A stretch of DNA of 34,281 nt from Phascolarctobacterium_A sp034086985 (GTDB lineage: Bacteria > Bacillota > Negativicutes > Acidaminococcales > Acidaminococcaceae): NCBI GenBank assembly GCA_034086985.1, contig JAXDZG010000014.1, positions 1 to 34,281 of the forward strand. Reading direction: 5' to 3'. The position numbers and the translations under genes were made by a program. The notes under the pieces were generated by a model. It made no database searches and was not told where the DNA came from. It was given only the letters and a program-made list of their open reading frames with translations. Positions 1-8,635 of the stretch are shown in pieces; positions within the stretch are counted from its first letter, which is position 1; each line of letters opens with the position of its first letter.

Positions 1-140
1 TGAACACTTACTATTCTACACGGAATGATGAGTTTTTGTATAACATTCAATGCGCACCCGCATAGCGGGTGGTTCTCTGTTTCACGCTGCCTCATTTCTT
101 TTCAGAAACTCGCCAGCGTTCAACTGGTTAAAACCATATA

Positions 141-178
141 ACAAAAATGGCCCAATGAGATTCACTCATTGAGCCATT
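141..178 (-). terminator. Rho-independent terminator of the 304-1434 gene
   Basis: A 14-bp stem (146-159 with 165-178, one mismatch) closes a 5-nt loop. Read on the minus strand it is followed by TTTTTGTTAT. It lies about 125 bases downstream of the minus-strand gene ending at 304. A separate GC-rich hairpin (CACCCGC, loop ATA, GCGGGTG, 55-71) has no T tract and no assigned role. I see nothing else in 1-303. Confidence 0.7.
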
Positions 179-303
179 GACATTTTGTATTCTAATTTTT
201 ACCCTGGAAGTTAGCACTGTCCTGAACTTTTAAGAACGGGGGATATACCTTACACTTTAATCAGTGACAAATCCCTAATGTAACCACACTATTGGCATAA
301 CCA

Positions 304-1434
304 CTATTTTTTTAAAAGTATTGATTTATCAATCATCGATCTAAACTCATACAACTTATCAAACAAAAACTCTCTTTCCGTATCGGTTGTATTATCAATA
401 TAATCTTCTAATCCTGGATTGACAGATACCTTGCTTAATTCCAGTAGCAAAAGCTGCTTTTCTTCATATTTTGCCTGCTCGTCATACATACCTATAGTTT
501 CTATTGCCGAAGCAGTTAAGCTCTTGCATAGGAGTTTAATTTTTAAATCTTTCAATTCCATTGACGTCATGTGGTTATACTCAGATACGCTAGTATTAAA
601 ATTTAACAAGCCTATCAGCTCAGTCTTACATTGTTTTTGGATGTCACGAAGGCTTTCTATTACTTTACCTACTTCTTCTGCATTAGAAAAAGATTGCTTC
701 CCACTTTTGTTTTTACGTTCACAATATTCAAGAAGCGAACCTAGTCTACCCCATATATCAAAGTAATTTAATGCACTTGTATAACACATATTCTTTAAGT
801 TAATGTATCCAGCAACCTTCTCATAGAATCTTTCAAATATTATCCGTTCATGTTCTTTTAGTGAATAATACTTTTTAGACTTATACAATTTATGATATCT
901 ATAAAACCTATCTGATTTAGCCATGAAAACCAAGTATACAACAAGACCAGTAATTGTATTATTAGAAATTTTAATATCACCGCCGTCTTGTTTAATATCT
1001 TTATCAATTATAGATTTATCTGCTCTTGATGCATCGGCACTTCTATAGAGTTGTGTTGCAATAAGCTCTTTATAAGCGGATATATCTCTATAGCCGTAGT
1101 CCTCCTTTCCTTCTAAATTAGACGCATAATTAATTCCCGTATACATTAAAATTTTATCAATTATGCCGTTCACACTTATTTTAGAAATATCAGAGTCGAC
1201 TTCATATACATCCAGTATATTAAAAATATCGGCTGAAGAAAGATCCAGTTTCTCACATTCAGGTCCATATTTTTCTTCAGCCTCTTCTCGAACCCATTGT
1301 TCAGCCAACTCTTCGTATTCCTTTGATTCCTCCTCAAATTTTTCTTTATTCATTTGTCTTATGCGTTCGATTAACTCTTTTGCTTTAGCATCAAGCTCAA
1401 TCGTGTTCACTGTTTTTTCTTCAGTACTATTCAT
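304..1434 (-). CDS. Hypothetical protein, 376 aa, charged and helical
   Basis: I do not recognise this protein. The ATG is preceded by an AAAGGGTGG-like ribosome site. Residues 10-60 are rich in Glu/Lys and look coiled-coil forming (KEKFEEESKEYEELAEQW). The rest is mostly helical, with Tyr/Lys-rich patches (YRYHKLYKSKKYYSL near 175-195), no signal peptide and no convincing membrane segment, so it is probably cytoplasmic. It stands alone with its own terminator. The coding DNA is clearly more A+T-rich than the housekeeping genes to its right, which fits an acquired or fast-evolving gene. No function is proposed. Confidence 0.75.
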   Translation of the reverse strand: MNSTEEKTVNTIELDAKAKELIERIRQMNKEKFEEESKEYEELAEQWVREEAEEKYGPECEKLDLSSADIFNILDVYEVDSDISKISVNGIIDKILMYTGINYASNLEGKEDYGYRDISAYKELIATQLYRSADASRADKSIIDKDIKQDGGDIKISNNTITGLVVYLVFMAKSDRFYRYHKLYKSKKYYSLKEHERIIFERFYEKVAGYINLKNMCYTSALNYFDIWGRLGSLLEYCERKNKSGKQSFSNAEEVGKVIESLRDIQKQCKTELIGLLNFNTSVSEYNHMTSMELKDLKIKLLCKSLTASAIETIGMYDEQAKYEEKQLLLLELSKVSVNPGLEDYIDNTTDTEREFLFDKLYEFRSMIDKSILLKK

Positions 1435-1476
1435 AAAGCCACCCTTTTCTTTTAAACTTAGGGGAGTATATAATTT

Positions 1477-1489
1477 GTAGTGTCACTAC
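1477..1489. promoter_or_regulatory. Perfect dyad upstream of the 304-1434 gene
   Basis: GTAGTG-T-CACTAC is a perfect palindrome with a one-base centre, just upstream of a minus-strand TATACT (1465-1470) that could be the -10 of the 304-1434 gene. No good -35 is visible, so the promoter is tentative. The dyad could be an operator. I see no gene or clear element in 1490-1810, apart from weak hairpins. Confidence 0.3.
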
Positions 1490-1810
1490 TGCCACTGCTA
1501 GCATTTACAATTCTACCATTTAAAGGAAAGGTGGGCAACAGGAATTATTGCAGCTAGTCATTTTCGTCCGTTCCTAATTTTTACCAAATTTTCCCCGCCC
1601 GTCTAACAGGTGGTTGATAAGTAGCTTAAAGCCTATAGCATCGGACAGCTTCTAAGGCTATGGACTTCACTTTGTTAAAGTCACAATTCCTCTGACGCTT
1701 TAGTCATACTAAACTGAGCGTTTACATTCCATGCTACTTTGAACATGGTCTTATTATTCCATTGCTACAAGAGTTTTTGCATCCTCCTCATGGTGAGTGG
1801 TCTCATTTTA

Positions 1811-1845
1811 CACAAAAAAATAAGGGAGCTTTTGCTCCCTTATTT
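1811..1845 (-). terminator. Rho-independent terminator of the 1858-2394 gene
   Basis: A perfect 12-bp stem AAATAAGGGAGC/GCTCCCTTATTT (1818-1829 with 1834-1845) closes a TTTT loop. On the minus strand a run of seven T follows. It starts 13 bases after the end of the minus-strand gene at 1858. Confidence 0.85.
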
Positions 1846-1857
1846 CCTCACCGCAGC

Positions 1858-2394
1858 TTACACCAAGCTGGCAGTATACTCAACCACTACCTCGCCTGCT
1901 TGCCCGTTAATATTGAAAATTTGCTGGTGCACCTTTCCAAATTCGCTGTAAAGGAGCTCGTAGTAATCAATACTATCAACCCAAGTTTCGCCATTAACGC
2001 TGATTTCTAAAGCGTGAATTCCAACAAAGCCTTGCAATCTACTAGTCCATCCTTCATCATCCGGAACGACGATATTATTGAAAATATCAACGAACAAGCT
2101 TTTGGTGTCTCCGTTTTGGGTTTTGAACACCAGCTCATACACAATATCCTCGTGATTCTCGTAATTCGGAGTAGCCCAAACGGTAATCCTATCTACTGCA
2201 ACAGCATCGTTCAACAAACCGCTGGAATTATCAACGCATTGGCTGCTGCCTGCGCATGTAGAGTGAGATTTAAAATGAGTATGCTCACCGATGATTTGCT
2301 CGCTGAAGATGATACCAACGTACAAATTCTCCTTCGCAGTCGCTTCGCCCAGCTTTCTCCAGTTTTTCAAAGAGATTTGATTAATATTCTTCAT
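1858..2394 (-). CDS. Hypothetical protein, 178 aa, beta-rich
   Basis: I do not recognise this protein. The ATG at 2394 has an AAAGGA ribosome site 8 bases upstream. There is no signal peptide and no membrane segment. The sequence alternates hydrophobic and polar residues in short strands (DRITVWATPNYE, HEDIVYELVFKT, GVVVEYTASL-like end), suggesting a compact beta fold. A single cysteine pair occurs in CAGSSQC near residues 48-54. It is monocistronic, with its own terminator. Cytoplasmic location is inferred only from the absence of export signals. Confidence 0.7.
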   Translation of the reverse strand: MKNINQISLKNWRKLGEATAKENLYVGIIFSEQIIGEHTHFKSHSTCAGSSQCVDNSSGLLNDAVAVDRITVWATPNYENHEDIVYELVFKTQNGDTKSLFVDIFNNIVVPDDEGWTSRLQGFVGIHALEISVNGETWVDSIDYYELLYSEFGKVHQQIFNINGQAGEVVVEYTASLV

Positions 2395-2650
2395 GATGAA
2401 AATCCTTTCTTGGGGCGGTTCCCCATAAACAAATTAAATTTTTCTTGTGAACCCCGTTGAATTCACTAAACACATTATGCAGCACGCCTATATAAAAAAT
2501 TTTGCAATTCAGCCCCAAATTTACTGCTATTTTTGCAAAAAAAAAAGCCCAAAGGCGTTAGGGGAAGTTGATTTTTTTTACATCTCTCTGTTTCAATTTT
2601 AATATGGCTCTTTCCCGCCACTGCTGACCCTCCCGCCACTTGTTACTAAA
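2395..2650. other. Intergenic spacer without supported feature
   Basis: It holds the leader of the minus-strand gene starting at 2394 and A/T runs (ten A at 2537-2547, eight T near 2572). A possible GCC/GGC three-base stem beside the A run is too weak to call a terminator. No gene is seen. Confidence 0.4.
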
Positions 2651-2687
2651 AAACAAAAAAAGAGCTGTACCTTTCGATACAGCTCTT
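2651..2687 (-). terminator. Terminator of the tRNA-Gln/tRNA-Glu operon
   Basis: A perfect 10-bp stem AAGAGCTGTA/TACAGCTCTT (2660-2669 with 2678-2687) closes an 8-nt loop. On the minus strand it runs into CTTTTTTTGTTT. It lies 45 bases past the end of the tRNA-Glu gene. Confidence 0.85.
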
Positions 2688-2731
2688 CGTCAAAGTTTTG
2701 TGTATTTCGAACCACAAAACTTGCCCTAACG

Positions 2732-2806
2732 TGGTAGCGCTAAAGGGAATCGAACCCTTGATTTCGCCTTGAGAGGGCGACGTCTTAGCCGCTTGACCAT
2801 AGCGCC
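2732..2806 (-). tRNA. tRNA-Glu, anticodon CTC
   Basis: Full cloverleaf on the minus strand: acceptor GGCGCTA/TAGCGCT (G1-U72 wobble), discriminator A and encoded CCA. The anticodon stem TCGCC/GGCGA holds the loop CTCTCAA, giving anticodon CTC (codon GAG). The T arm contains GGTTCGATTCC. It follows tRNA-Gln by 3 bases in the same transcript. Confidence 0.95.
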
Positions 2807-2809
2807 ATC

Positions 2810-2883
2810 TGGCTCCGGGACTAGGACTCGAACCCAGACCGAATGATCCAGAGTCACTTGTGCTACCATTACACCATCCCGGA
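2810..2883 (-). tRNA. tRNA-Gln, anticodon CTG
   Basis: Cloverleaf on the minus strand: acceptor TCCGGGA/TCCCGGA, discriminator G and encoded CCA. The anticodon loop CTCTGGA in stem AGTGA/TCATT gives anticodon CTG (codon CAG). The T arm contains GGTTCGAGTCC. It is the first gene of the two-tRNA operon. Confidence 0.95.
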
Positions 2884-2911
2884 AGATATGTTGTTCACCA
2901 GAACAATAAGA

Positions 2912-2940
2912 ATTATACCAGATAACCGTGCACTTGGCAA
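2912..2940 (-). promoter_or_regulatory. Sigma-A-type promoter of the tRNA operon
   Basis: On the minus strand TTGCCA (2935-2940) is separated by 17 bases from a perfect TATAAT (2912-2917). This lies 28 bases before the 5' end of tRNA-Gln, as expected for a short tRNA leader. Confidence 0.85.
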
Positions 2941-3046
2941 GTACTTTTTAAGAAAAAAGTAAAATATTTTCTCAAAGCTCAGTTACCCAGCTTTGCACCA
3001 GCAAAAACGTCTAAACTTACATAGCAATTCTATCAACGCCAGCAGC

Positions 3047-3538
3047 TTAACGCATGTTGATGAACTGCAGATCCACGCCGAAGTCGCCTTCCTTCAGCAT
3101 TTGGATAACAGCCTGCAGGTCGTCCTTCTTAGCGCCAGATACGCGCACCTGGTCATCCTGCAGCTGAGCAGTAACCTTCAGCTTGGTAGCCTTAATGGCA
3201 GCCTGAATTTTTTTGCCATTCTCCTTAGAAATACCCTGTTGAATTTCCAGCTGTTGGCGCACAGTGCCCTTGGCAGCGGGCTCGATTTTCCCCGGCTTCA
3301 GGCAGCGCAGAGGAATACCGCGCTTAGCCATTTTTTGGCGCAGCATGTCGAGAATGGCGCCCAGCTTGTATTCGTCCTCAGCTGCAACCTTTACTTCCTT
3401 CTCACCCAATTCGATGGAAGCGCTGCTGCCGCGAAAATCATAACGTTGGGAAATCTCCTTTTTTACTTGGTTAACGGCGTTGTCCATCTCCTGCATATCC
3501 ACCTGAGAAACAACGTCAAAAGAACTATCCTTAGCCAT
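3047..3538 (-). CDS. yajQ: YajQ family nucleotide-binding protein
   Basis: 163 aa, the normal family length. It starts MAKDSSFDVVSQVDMQEMDNAV and has the family hallmark QRYDFRGS near residues 31-38. Two YajQ half-domains span about 1-90 and 91-163, ending in the typical FGVDLQFINMR. Family members bind c-di-GMP or other nucleotides in some species and have been tied to virulence control; the role here is unknown. It is a cytoplasmic protein. The start has GAGGT 6 bases upstream and a good promoter at 3574-3602, so it is probably transcribed on its own, downstream of the DUF3783 gene. Confidence 0.93.
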   Translation of the reverse strand: MAKDSSFDVVSQVDMQEMDNAVNQVKKEISQRYDFRGSSASIELGEKEVKVAAEDEYKLGAILDMLRQKMAKRGIPLRCLKPGKIEPAAKGTVRQQLEIQQGISKENGKKIQAAIKATKLKVTAQLQDDQVRVSGAKKDDLQAVIQMLKEGDFGVDLQFINMR

Positions 3539-3573
3539 GCAGATACCTCACTTTATTATAATATTGTTGCTCT

Positions 3574-3602
3574 ATTGTACCATAGAGCGATTACTTATTC
3601 AA
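3574..3602 (-). promoter_or_regulatory. Promoter of yajQ
   Basis: On the minus strand TTGAAT (3597-3602), a 17-base spacer and TACAAT (3574-3579) lie 36 bases before the yajQ start. GCTCTA/TAGAGC around the -10 makes an imperfect dyad. Confidence 0.65.
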
Positions 3603-3618
3603 ATTATTATTTCTCATT

Positions 3619-4017
3619 TTATTTATGCTTTGGCCTTGGCGCCTGCCTGCCATGCATATACGCATGCTCCTGGGCCAGCTCAGCTTGCAGCTTCACCCCG
3701 CTCCAGAGCGCGTTGGTCGGCGTCAGCGCCGCCTTCAGAGCTACGCTCTGTAGCTTGCCCTTACGGATGGCGCTCAGCAGCCTGTCTAGGTCAGGGCGAC
3801 CAAAGCCGCACAGGATGAGCATTTCCTCCTTGGCCTCGTCGCCCTCATAAGCTTCGCTTACGGGCTCCACGCCGGGCACCCCTGCCAAGTAGCCCAGGGG
3901 CTGAGCCAGCTGGTCCCTAGGCACCACCCTTAGTGGTGCCTTCACCAGCATGCAGGCCAGCTTCAGCGCCGGCAAGCGCTCCTCCGAAAAATTATAAGCT
4001 AAAACTAGTTTTGCCAT
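3619..4017 (-). CDS. DUF3783 domain protein
   Basis: 132 aa. The C-terminal half carries the DUF3783 pattern: a hydrophobic strand into a GF turn (MLILCGFGRPDLDRLLSAIR, about 71-90), then VALKAALTPTNALW (about 95-108) and a helix ending LAQEHAYM. The N-terminal half looks like a small alpha/beta sensor-like fold with no catalytic motif I can name. GAGGTG lies 4 bases before ATG. It follows polC by 28 bases, so it may be the last gene of that transcript. Function unknown; cytoplasmic. Confidence 0.8.
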   Translation of the reverse strand: MAKLVLAYNFSEERLPALKLACMLVKAPLRVVPRDQLAQPLGYLAGVPGVEPVSEAYEGDEAKEEMLILCGFGRPDLDRLLSAIRKGKLQSVALKAALTPTNALWSGVKLQAELAQEHAYMHGRQAPRPKHK

Positions 4018-4045
4018 GCTTCACCTCATTCTTAAAGCTTCCCCA

Positions 4046-7000
4046 CTAAAACAGCGAAATCTGATTGCTCTCAGGCAATCCATTTAAAACGCCCACATTG
4101 GCCAGCGCCTCCAGCACATTCTGGCCCACACCTGCCCGCTGCTTTAAATCCTCCCAGGAAATAAAGGGATTATTAATATCGCTTACGGCCGAGATGGCCT
4201 TGGCCGCAATCTCGCCCACACCGCCGATGGCGCCCAGGGGCGGCAAGAGCCCGTCCTCCGTAATCTTAAACTTCGTGGCATGGGATTTATAAAGGTCGGG
4301 CCTGTCGAACTTGAACCCGCGACACATCATCTCATTGGCCAGCTCCAAATACGTCACCGTGGACTTATCCAGCACACTGGCCTTAAAGCCCTGATTATAA
4401 ACGTTCTTGATAAAGTTTTGCACATAGCCCTGCCCCTTGACCACATGATTGTAATCAAAATCCGTAGCACGCACCGTAAAGTAGGCCGCATAAAACTCCT
4501 TAGGATAATGCACCTTGCAATAAGCAATGCGATAAGCCATCAGTACATAGGCCACAGCATGGGCCTTAGGAAATAAATACTGCACCTTTTCGCAGGATTT
4601 AATGTACCAATCGGGAATCTTCGCCTTCTGCATCGCCTCCAGCATCTTGGGCTCCAGTCCCTTCTTGGCTGCCTTGCCCTTACGCACATGCTCCATGGTT
4701 TTAAAGGCCAGACTGGGCTCCACGCCCTTGCTGATTAAATGAGTCATAATATCGTCACGGGTGGAGATGGTCTCCGCCACGGGCTTACCCTCTTTAATCA
4801 AATCCTGAGCGTTATTCAGCCATACGTCGGTGCCGTGGGAATAGCCGGACACACGCACTACCTCGCTGAACTTGGAGGGCTGTACATCGTGAATCATCTG
4901 GCGCACAAAGGCTGTACCGCATTCTGGAATACCGTAGGTGCCCACCTCGCTGCCAATTTGCTCCGCCGTTACCCCTAAGGAAGAAGTATTTTGGAAAATG
5001 CGCATGGTTTTCTCGTCACCAACAGGAATATTCTTGGGGTCGAACTCCGGGTCCACCTCTTCGCGCATATATTTTTCCAACATCTTCAGCACCATGGGAT
5101 CATCGTGACCCAGAATATCCAGCTTAACTAAGCGGTCGTTGATGCTGTGGTAATCGTAATGGGTCGTAATGGTGGGCTCATCGGGCTTATCCGCGGGATG
5201 GTTCATGGGCGTAATATAGTGAATATCCATGTTACGAGGCACTACCATGATACCGCCCGGATGCTGGCCAGTGGTACGCTTGATGCCAGCTAATCCCTCC
5301 ACCAGCTCGGCAATTTTGGCCGGATGGGCATGGCGATTGCGCTCCTCGTAGTATTTTTTGATATAACCCACGGCTGTTTTATTGGCCACCGTGGCAATGG
5401 TACCGGCGCGGCACACGTTGTCGCGACCAAAGAGCTCCTCGGTATATTTGTGGGCAACTTCCTGGTCGGACAGGGGATGGGCACTGGGGTCGTCCGGATC
5501 ATGCCCGCCGGAAAAATTCAAATCAATATCGGGAACCTTGTCCCCGTGGAAGCCTAGGAAAACTGCGAAAGGAATATCGTGACCATCCCGCAGCATCTGG
5601 GTGCCGCATTCAGGGCAGGCCTTCGGCGGCAAATCAAAGCCTGAATCCACCTCGTTATTTACAAAAAACTCCGAATGACGGCATTTGGGACAGCGATAGT
5701 GGGGCTTTAAAGCATTAACCTCCGTAATATCCAGCATGGTGGCTACAAAGGAGGAGCCAACGCTGCCACGGGAGCCAACTAGATAGCCACGGTCCAGGGA
5801 ATGCTTTACCAGCTTGTGGGCAATTAAATACAAAACGGAAAAGCCGTGGCCGATAATAGCGTCCAGCTCCATCTTGAGCCTATCCTCAACGATTTGCGGC
5901 AGCGTATCCCCATACCAGGCATGAGCCTTGGCATAGGACATATTCTTTACGTCCTCCTCCGCACGGGGGATGGCAGGAGAATAGAGCTGGTCCCGATCAG
6001 GTACGGGCTTCATCTTCTTCACTAGGTCGGCGATTTTATTGGTATTGGTAACCACTACCTCGTAGGCTGCTTCCTCGCCTAAATAGGCAAATTCCTCCAG
6101 CATCTCCTCCGTTGTATGCAGATACAGGGGCGGCTGCAAATCCGCATCCTTGTAGTTTTGAGCAGCCTGCAAAATGGTACGCAGTCTAGCATCCTCAGGA
6201 TTAAGAAAATGCACGTCGCAGGTAGCGCAAACTAATTTGCCTAATTTTTTACCAAGCTCATAAATCTTGCGGTTATGCTCCTTTAAATCCTCCTGGGTGC
6301 AGTAGCCCTCCCGCACTAAAAACATATTATTGCCCGTGGGCTGAATTTCTAAATAATCATAGTAGCTGGCGATTTCCTCCAGCTCAGCATCGCTGGCACC
6401 GCTGCGCACTGCCTGATACAGCTCCCCCGCCTCGCAGGCCGAGCCAATAATCAGACCCTCCCGGTACTGGGAAATAACCTCCCTGGGTAAAAGCGGTCGC
6501 TTATTGAAGTGACGCAGATGACTAACTGTGACCAGCTTGTATAAATTGCGCAGGCCCACCTCATCCTTGGCTAGGATAATGATGTGGTGGCTGCGGATTT
6601 TCGGCACACGGCTTTTTTTAATCGTATCCGTGGGCTCCTGGTCCGTATCGGAGCCCTTAATTTCACGGTCGCTGATAAGATATCCCTCCATGCCAAAAAT
6701 CAGCTTCAAATCACTGCCCTCGGCCGCATCATGGCAGAAGGGAAATGCCTGCACCACGCCGTGGTCCGTAATGGCCAGGGCCTTGTGACCCCATTTGATG
6801 GCCTGCTTCACCAAATCAGCCATGGGCGTAAGTCCGTCCATCTTGCTCATCTTGGTATGGCAGTGCAGCTCCACGCGCTTCTCTGACGCATTATCCAGGC
6901 GCGGCTTTTCCTCCACCTCCAGCCTCATGAGTCCTGTTACCTGCATGGTGAACTCGTCCATCAGAAAGCGGTCGCGAGCCACATTACCCTGCACCCTGAG

Positions 7001-7831
7001 CATGGTGCCCAGCTTCAGCTTGTCCTTGAGGGCATTGCATTCCTTATGGGTAGCGGCAAGCTCATCCTTATTGCCCTTGAACAGGATTTTCAAGGTCATG
7101 CCGTTGGTTTCGTCGCAAATATTAAAGGTTAAAATGAGCATGCCATTTCTTGTTTCATGCTCCACAAAGGTATTTAAGCCGCCATCCTTGTCCATGGTTT
7201 TGACGACCTTGCCTTCGATAACCACCTTATCCTCATCTTCAATTATAGAATCAATCTTGCGTACCTGCCCCTTGATGGTCCGTCCCCACAGGAGGCCGGT
7301 GTCCTTCTTTTGTCCGTACAGCGCTTCGTAGGCCTGCATATAGGCCAGCTCCTCCGGGCTGGGCTCGCTGGCTTCAGGCGGCTCCGGTGGCAAGGGAGGC
7401 AGCAAGGCCTCCTCCGGCTCCTGCTCACAGCAGGGCTGCTTGGGCTCGGTCTGGCCAATCTCCACATCCACCGGCTCCGGCGGCAGGGGCAGCTCCTCAG
7501 GCAGGGGCTCGCCGGTGCAGTCCGTTATCTCCACCTCCGGCTGGGGTCCCTGGGGCAGCGAGCACTTGCCGCCGTCACCGTCACAAATCATGTCCACCTG
7601 CTGTAAAGAAAAGGCAGCGGCCAATTTTGCAGCCGCTGCCTGAATAATACCTTGGGTTAGATGGGCCGTGCAGGTGAAATGCACCTCCCACTGACGGGTG
7701 GTTTCATCTACACAAATCTGCGTGATGTGCATTAACCGCAGCTGCAGCAGCTCACCTTTGGTAAATGACTGGGCAGACAAAAAAGCGAAAAACTTTTCCT
7801 CATCGGGCATAATGCAATATTTAGTTTGCAT
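4046..7831 (-). CDS. polC: PolC-type DNA polymerase III alpha subunit lacking the exonuclease insert
   Basis: Replicative DNA polymerase. Numbering from the Met at 7834: N-terminal domain about 1-90; acidic, Pro-rich linker 95-165; OB region about 185-310; PHP domain from 320 (LHCHT 323-327, ITDHG 355-359); zinc-type cysteines C715, C718, C740, C743; palm with PDIDLNFSG (D769, D771) and a third Asp near 906; then thumb and C-terminal helix-hairpin-helix. PolC normally has a DnaQ-like 3'-5' exonuclease of about 170 aa inside PHP. Here GMEGYLISD (381-389) runs through about 26 residues straight into HHIIILAKDEVGL (416 on), so the exonuclease is absent and the protein is about 1261 aa rather than about 1430-1460. 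AAAGGA sits 7 bases before the second Met (7831) and only 4 before the first (7834), so 7831 is preferred. Confidence 0.97.
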   Translation of the reverse strand: MQTKYCIMPDEEKFFAFLSAQSFTKGELLQLRLMHITQICVDETTRQWEVHFTCTAHLTQGIIQAAAAKLAAAFSLQQVDMICDGDGGKCSLPQGPQPEVEITDCTGEPLPEELPLPPEPVDVEIGQTEPKQPCCEQEPEEALLPPLPPEPPEASEPSPEELAYMQAYEALYGQKKDTGLLWGRTIKGQVRKIDSIIEDEDKVVIEGKVVKTMDKDGGLNTFVEHETRNGMLILTFNICDETNGMTLKILFKGNKDELAATHKECNALKDKLKLGTMLRVQGNVARDRFLMDEFTMQVTGLMRLEVEEKPRLDNASEKRVELHCHTKMSKMDGLTPMADLVKQAIKWGHKALAITDHGVVQAFPFCHDAAEGSDLKLIFGMEGYLISDREIKGSDTDQEPTDTIKKSRVPKIRSHHIIILAKDEVGLRNLYKLVTVSHLRHFNKRPLLPREVISQYREGLIIGSACEAGELYQAVRSGASDAELEEIASYYDYLEIQPTGNNMFLVREGYCTQEDLKEHNRKIYELGKKLGKLVCATCDVHFLNPEDARLRTILQAAQNYKDADLQPPLYLHTTEEMLEEFAYLGEEAAYEVVVTNTNKIADLVKKMKPVPDRDQLYSPAIPRAEEDVKNMSYAKAHAWYGDTLPQIVEDRLKMELDAIIGHGFSVLYLIAHKLVKHSLDRGYLVGSRGSVGSSFVATMLDITEVNALKPHYRCPKCRHSEFFVNNEVDSGFDLPPKACPECGTQMLRDGHDIPFAVFLGFHGDKVPDIDLNFSGGHDPDDPSAHPLSDQEVAHKYTEELFGRDNVCRAGTIATVANKTAVGYIKKYYEERNRHAHPAKIAELVEGLAGIKRTTGQHPGGIMVVPRNMDIHYITPMNHPADKPDEPTITTHYDYHSINDRLVKLDILGHDDPMVLKMLEKYMREEVDPEFDPKNIPVGDEKTMRIFQNTSSLGVTAEQIGSEVGTYGIPECGTAFVRQMIHDVQPSKFSEVVRVSGYSHGTDVWLNNAQDLIKEGKPVAETISTRDDIMTHLISKGVEPSLAFKTMEHVRKGKAAKKGLEPKMLEAMQKAKIPDWYIKSCEKVQYLFPKAHAVAYVLMAYRIAYCKVHYPKEFYAAYFTVRATDFDYNHVVKGQGYVQNFIKNVYNQGFKASVLDKSTVTYLELANEMMCRGFKFDRPDLYKSHATKFKITEDGLLPPLGAIGGVGEIAAKAISAVSDINNPFISWEDLKQRAGVGQNVLEALANVGVLNGLPESNQISLF

Positions 7832-7888
7832 CATGTTATCCTTTCCTTATATATACGAAAAATTGTTCAAAAAACAAACGTCTATCTG

Positions 7889-8620
7889 CTAGTATTTAGA
7901 ATTTTCGACACTGATAACGCCTTCGATGCTCTGCAGGCCACGAATGTAATCAGCGCCCTCCATATTCTTACCAAGCTTCAAATATAAATCGATAACAAGA
8001 CTATTCTTATCCTTGTTCTTTTTCACATTCAAGGACTTCACCTGAATGCCCATGGAGGATAAATAGCCCGTAATATCCGTAATAGCACCATTGCGATTGC
8101 CCGTGGTAATGCGCACAAAACGCCTGTCACTACGACTGGTGGCCGCAAAGCGCTTCTCCCAGGTATGGAAGGTTACCAGGGTAATCATGGTAATTACCGT
8201 GGCCATGGTACTCAAGAAGAACATGCCACTGCCCACAGCCAGACCAATAGCAGAAACCATCCACAGGCTTGCCGCCGTGGTAAGGCCACGAATAGTGAGA
8301 CCCTCATGGAGGATGGTGCCGGCACCCAAAAAGCCGATGCCGCTGACTACCTGAGCCGCGATACGTGCCGAGTCGCGGCGGGCGCCCAAATCAGTCTCAT
8401 GCATGGCCGTGGCCGGCGCCACATCATCAAAGCCATACATGGAAACAAGCATAAACAGGGCCGAGCCCACGCACACCAGTATATGGGTACGAAAGCCAGC
8501 CGGTCTGTCGCCGCTGCCTCTCTCAATGCCCACAATACCGCCGAGAATGGCAGCCACAACCAGCCGGACAACCATCATTATATCTTTATTTTCCTGTAAC
8601 CACGCCAGGTTGTCCAACAT
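7889..8620 (-). CDS. MgtC/SapB family membrane protein with C-terminal ACT-like domain
   Basis: 243 aa. Residues about 15-150 form the MgtC hydrophobic domain with the family motifs GIVGIERGSGDRPAGFRTH and GIGFLGAGTI. The C-terminal 80 residues (VRITTGNRNGAITDITGYLS...) form an ACT-like cytoplasmic domain. MgtC proteins are inner-membrane proteins linked to survival under low Mg2+ or in hosts; they are not proven Mg2+ transporters. ATG at 8620 has AGAGGTG 6-7 bases upstream and is preferred over an upstream GTG at 8629. It sits between proS and polC, 6 bases from the proS stop side, an uncommon insertion in a conserved order. Confidence 0.88.
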   Translation of the reverse strand: MLDNLAWLQENKDIMMVVRLVVAAILGGIVGIERGSGDRPAGFRTHILVCVGSALFMLVSMYGFDDVAPATAMHETDLGARRDSARIAAQVVSGIGFLGAGTILHEGLTIRGLTTAASLWMVSAIGLAVGSGMFFLSTMATVITMITLVTFHTWEKRFAATSRSDRRFVRITTGNRNGAITDITGYLSSMGIQVKSLNVKKNKDKNSLVIDLYLKLGKNMEGADYIRGLQSIEGVISVENSKY

Positions 8621-8635
8621 TTCTAGCACCTCTTA

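Noticed and set aside
2014..2460. Plus-strand open frame of 148 codons
   Set aside because: Antisense to the 1858-2394 gene, which has the better ribosome site and a matching terminator.
2530..2580. Terminator at the A10/T8 runs
   Set aside because: The only stem is about three pairs (GCC/GGC), too weak to support.
2993..3850. Long plus-strand open frame of 285 codons
   Set aside because: It lies opposite yajQ and the DUF3783 gene, has no ribosome site and a low-complexity Leu/Ser/Ala protein; it is an antisense shadow.
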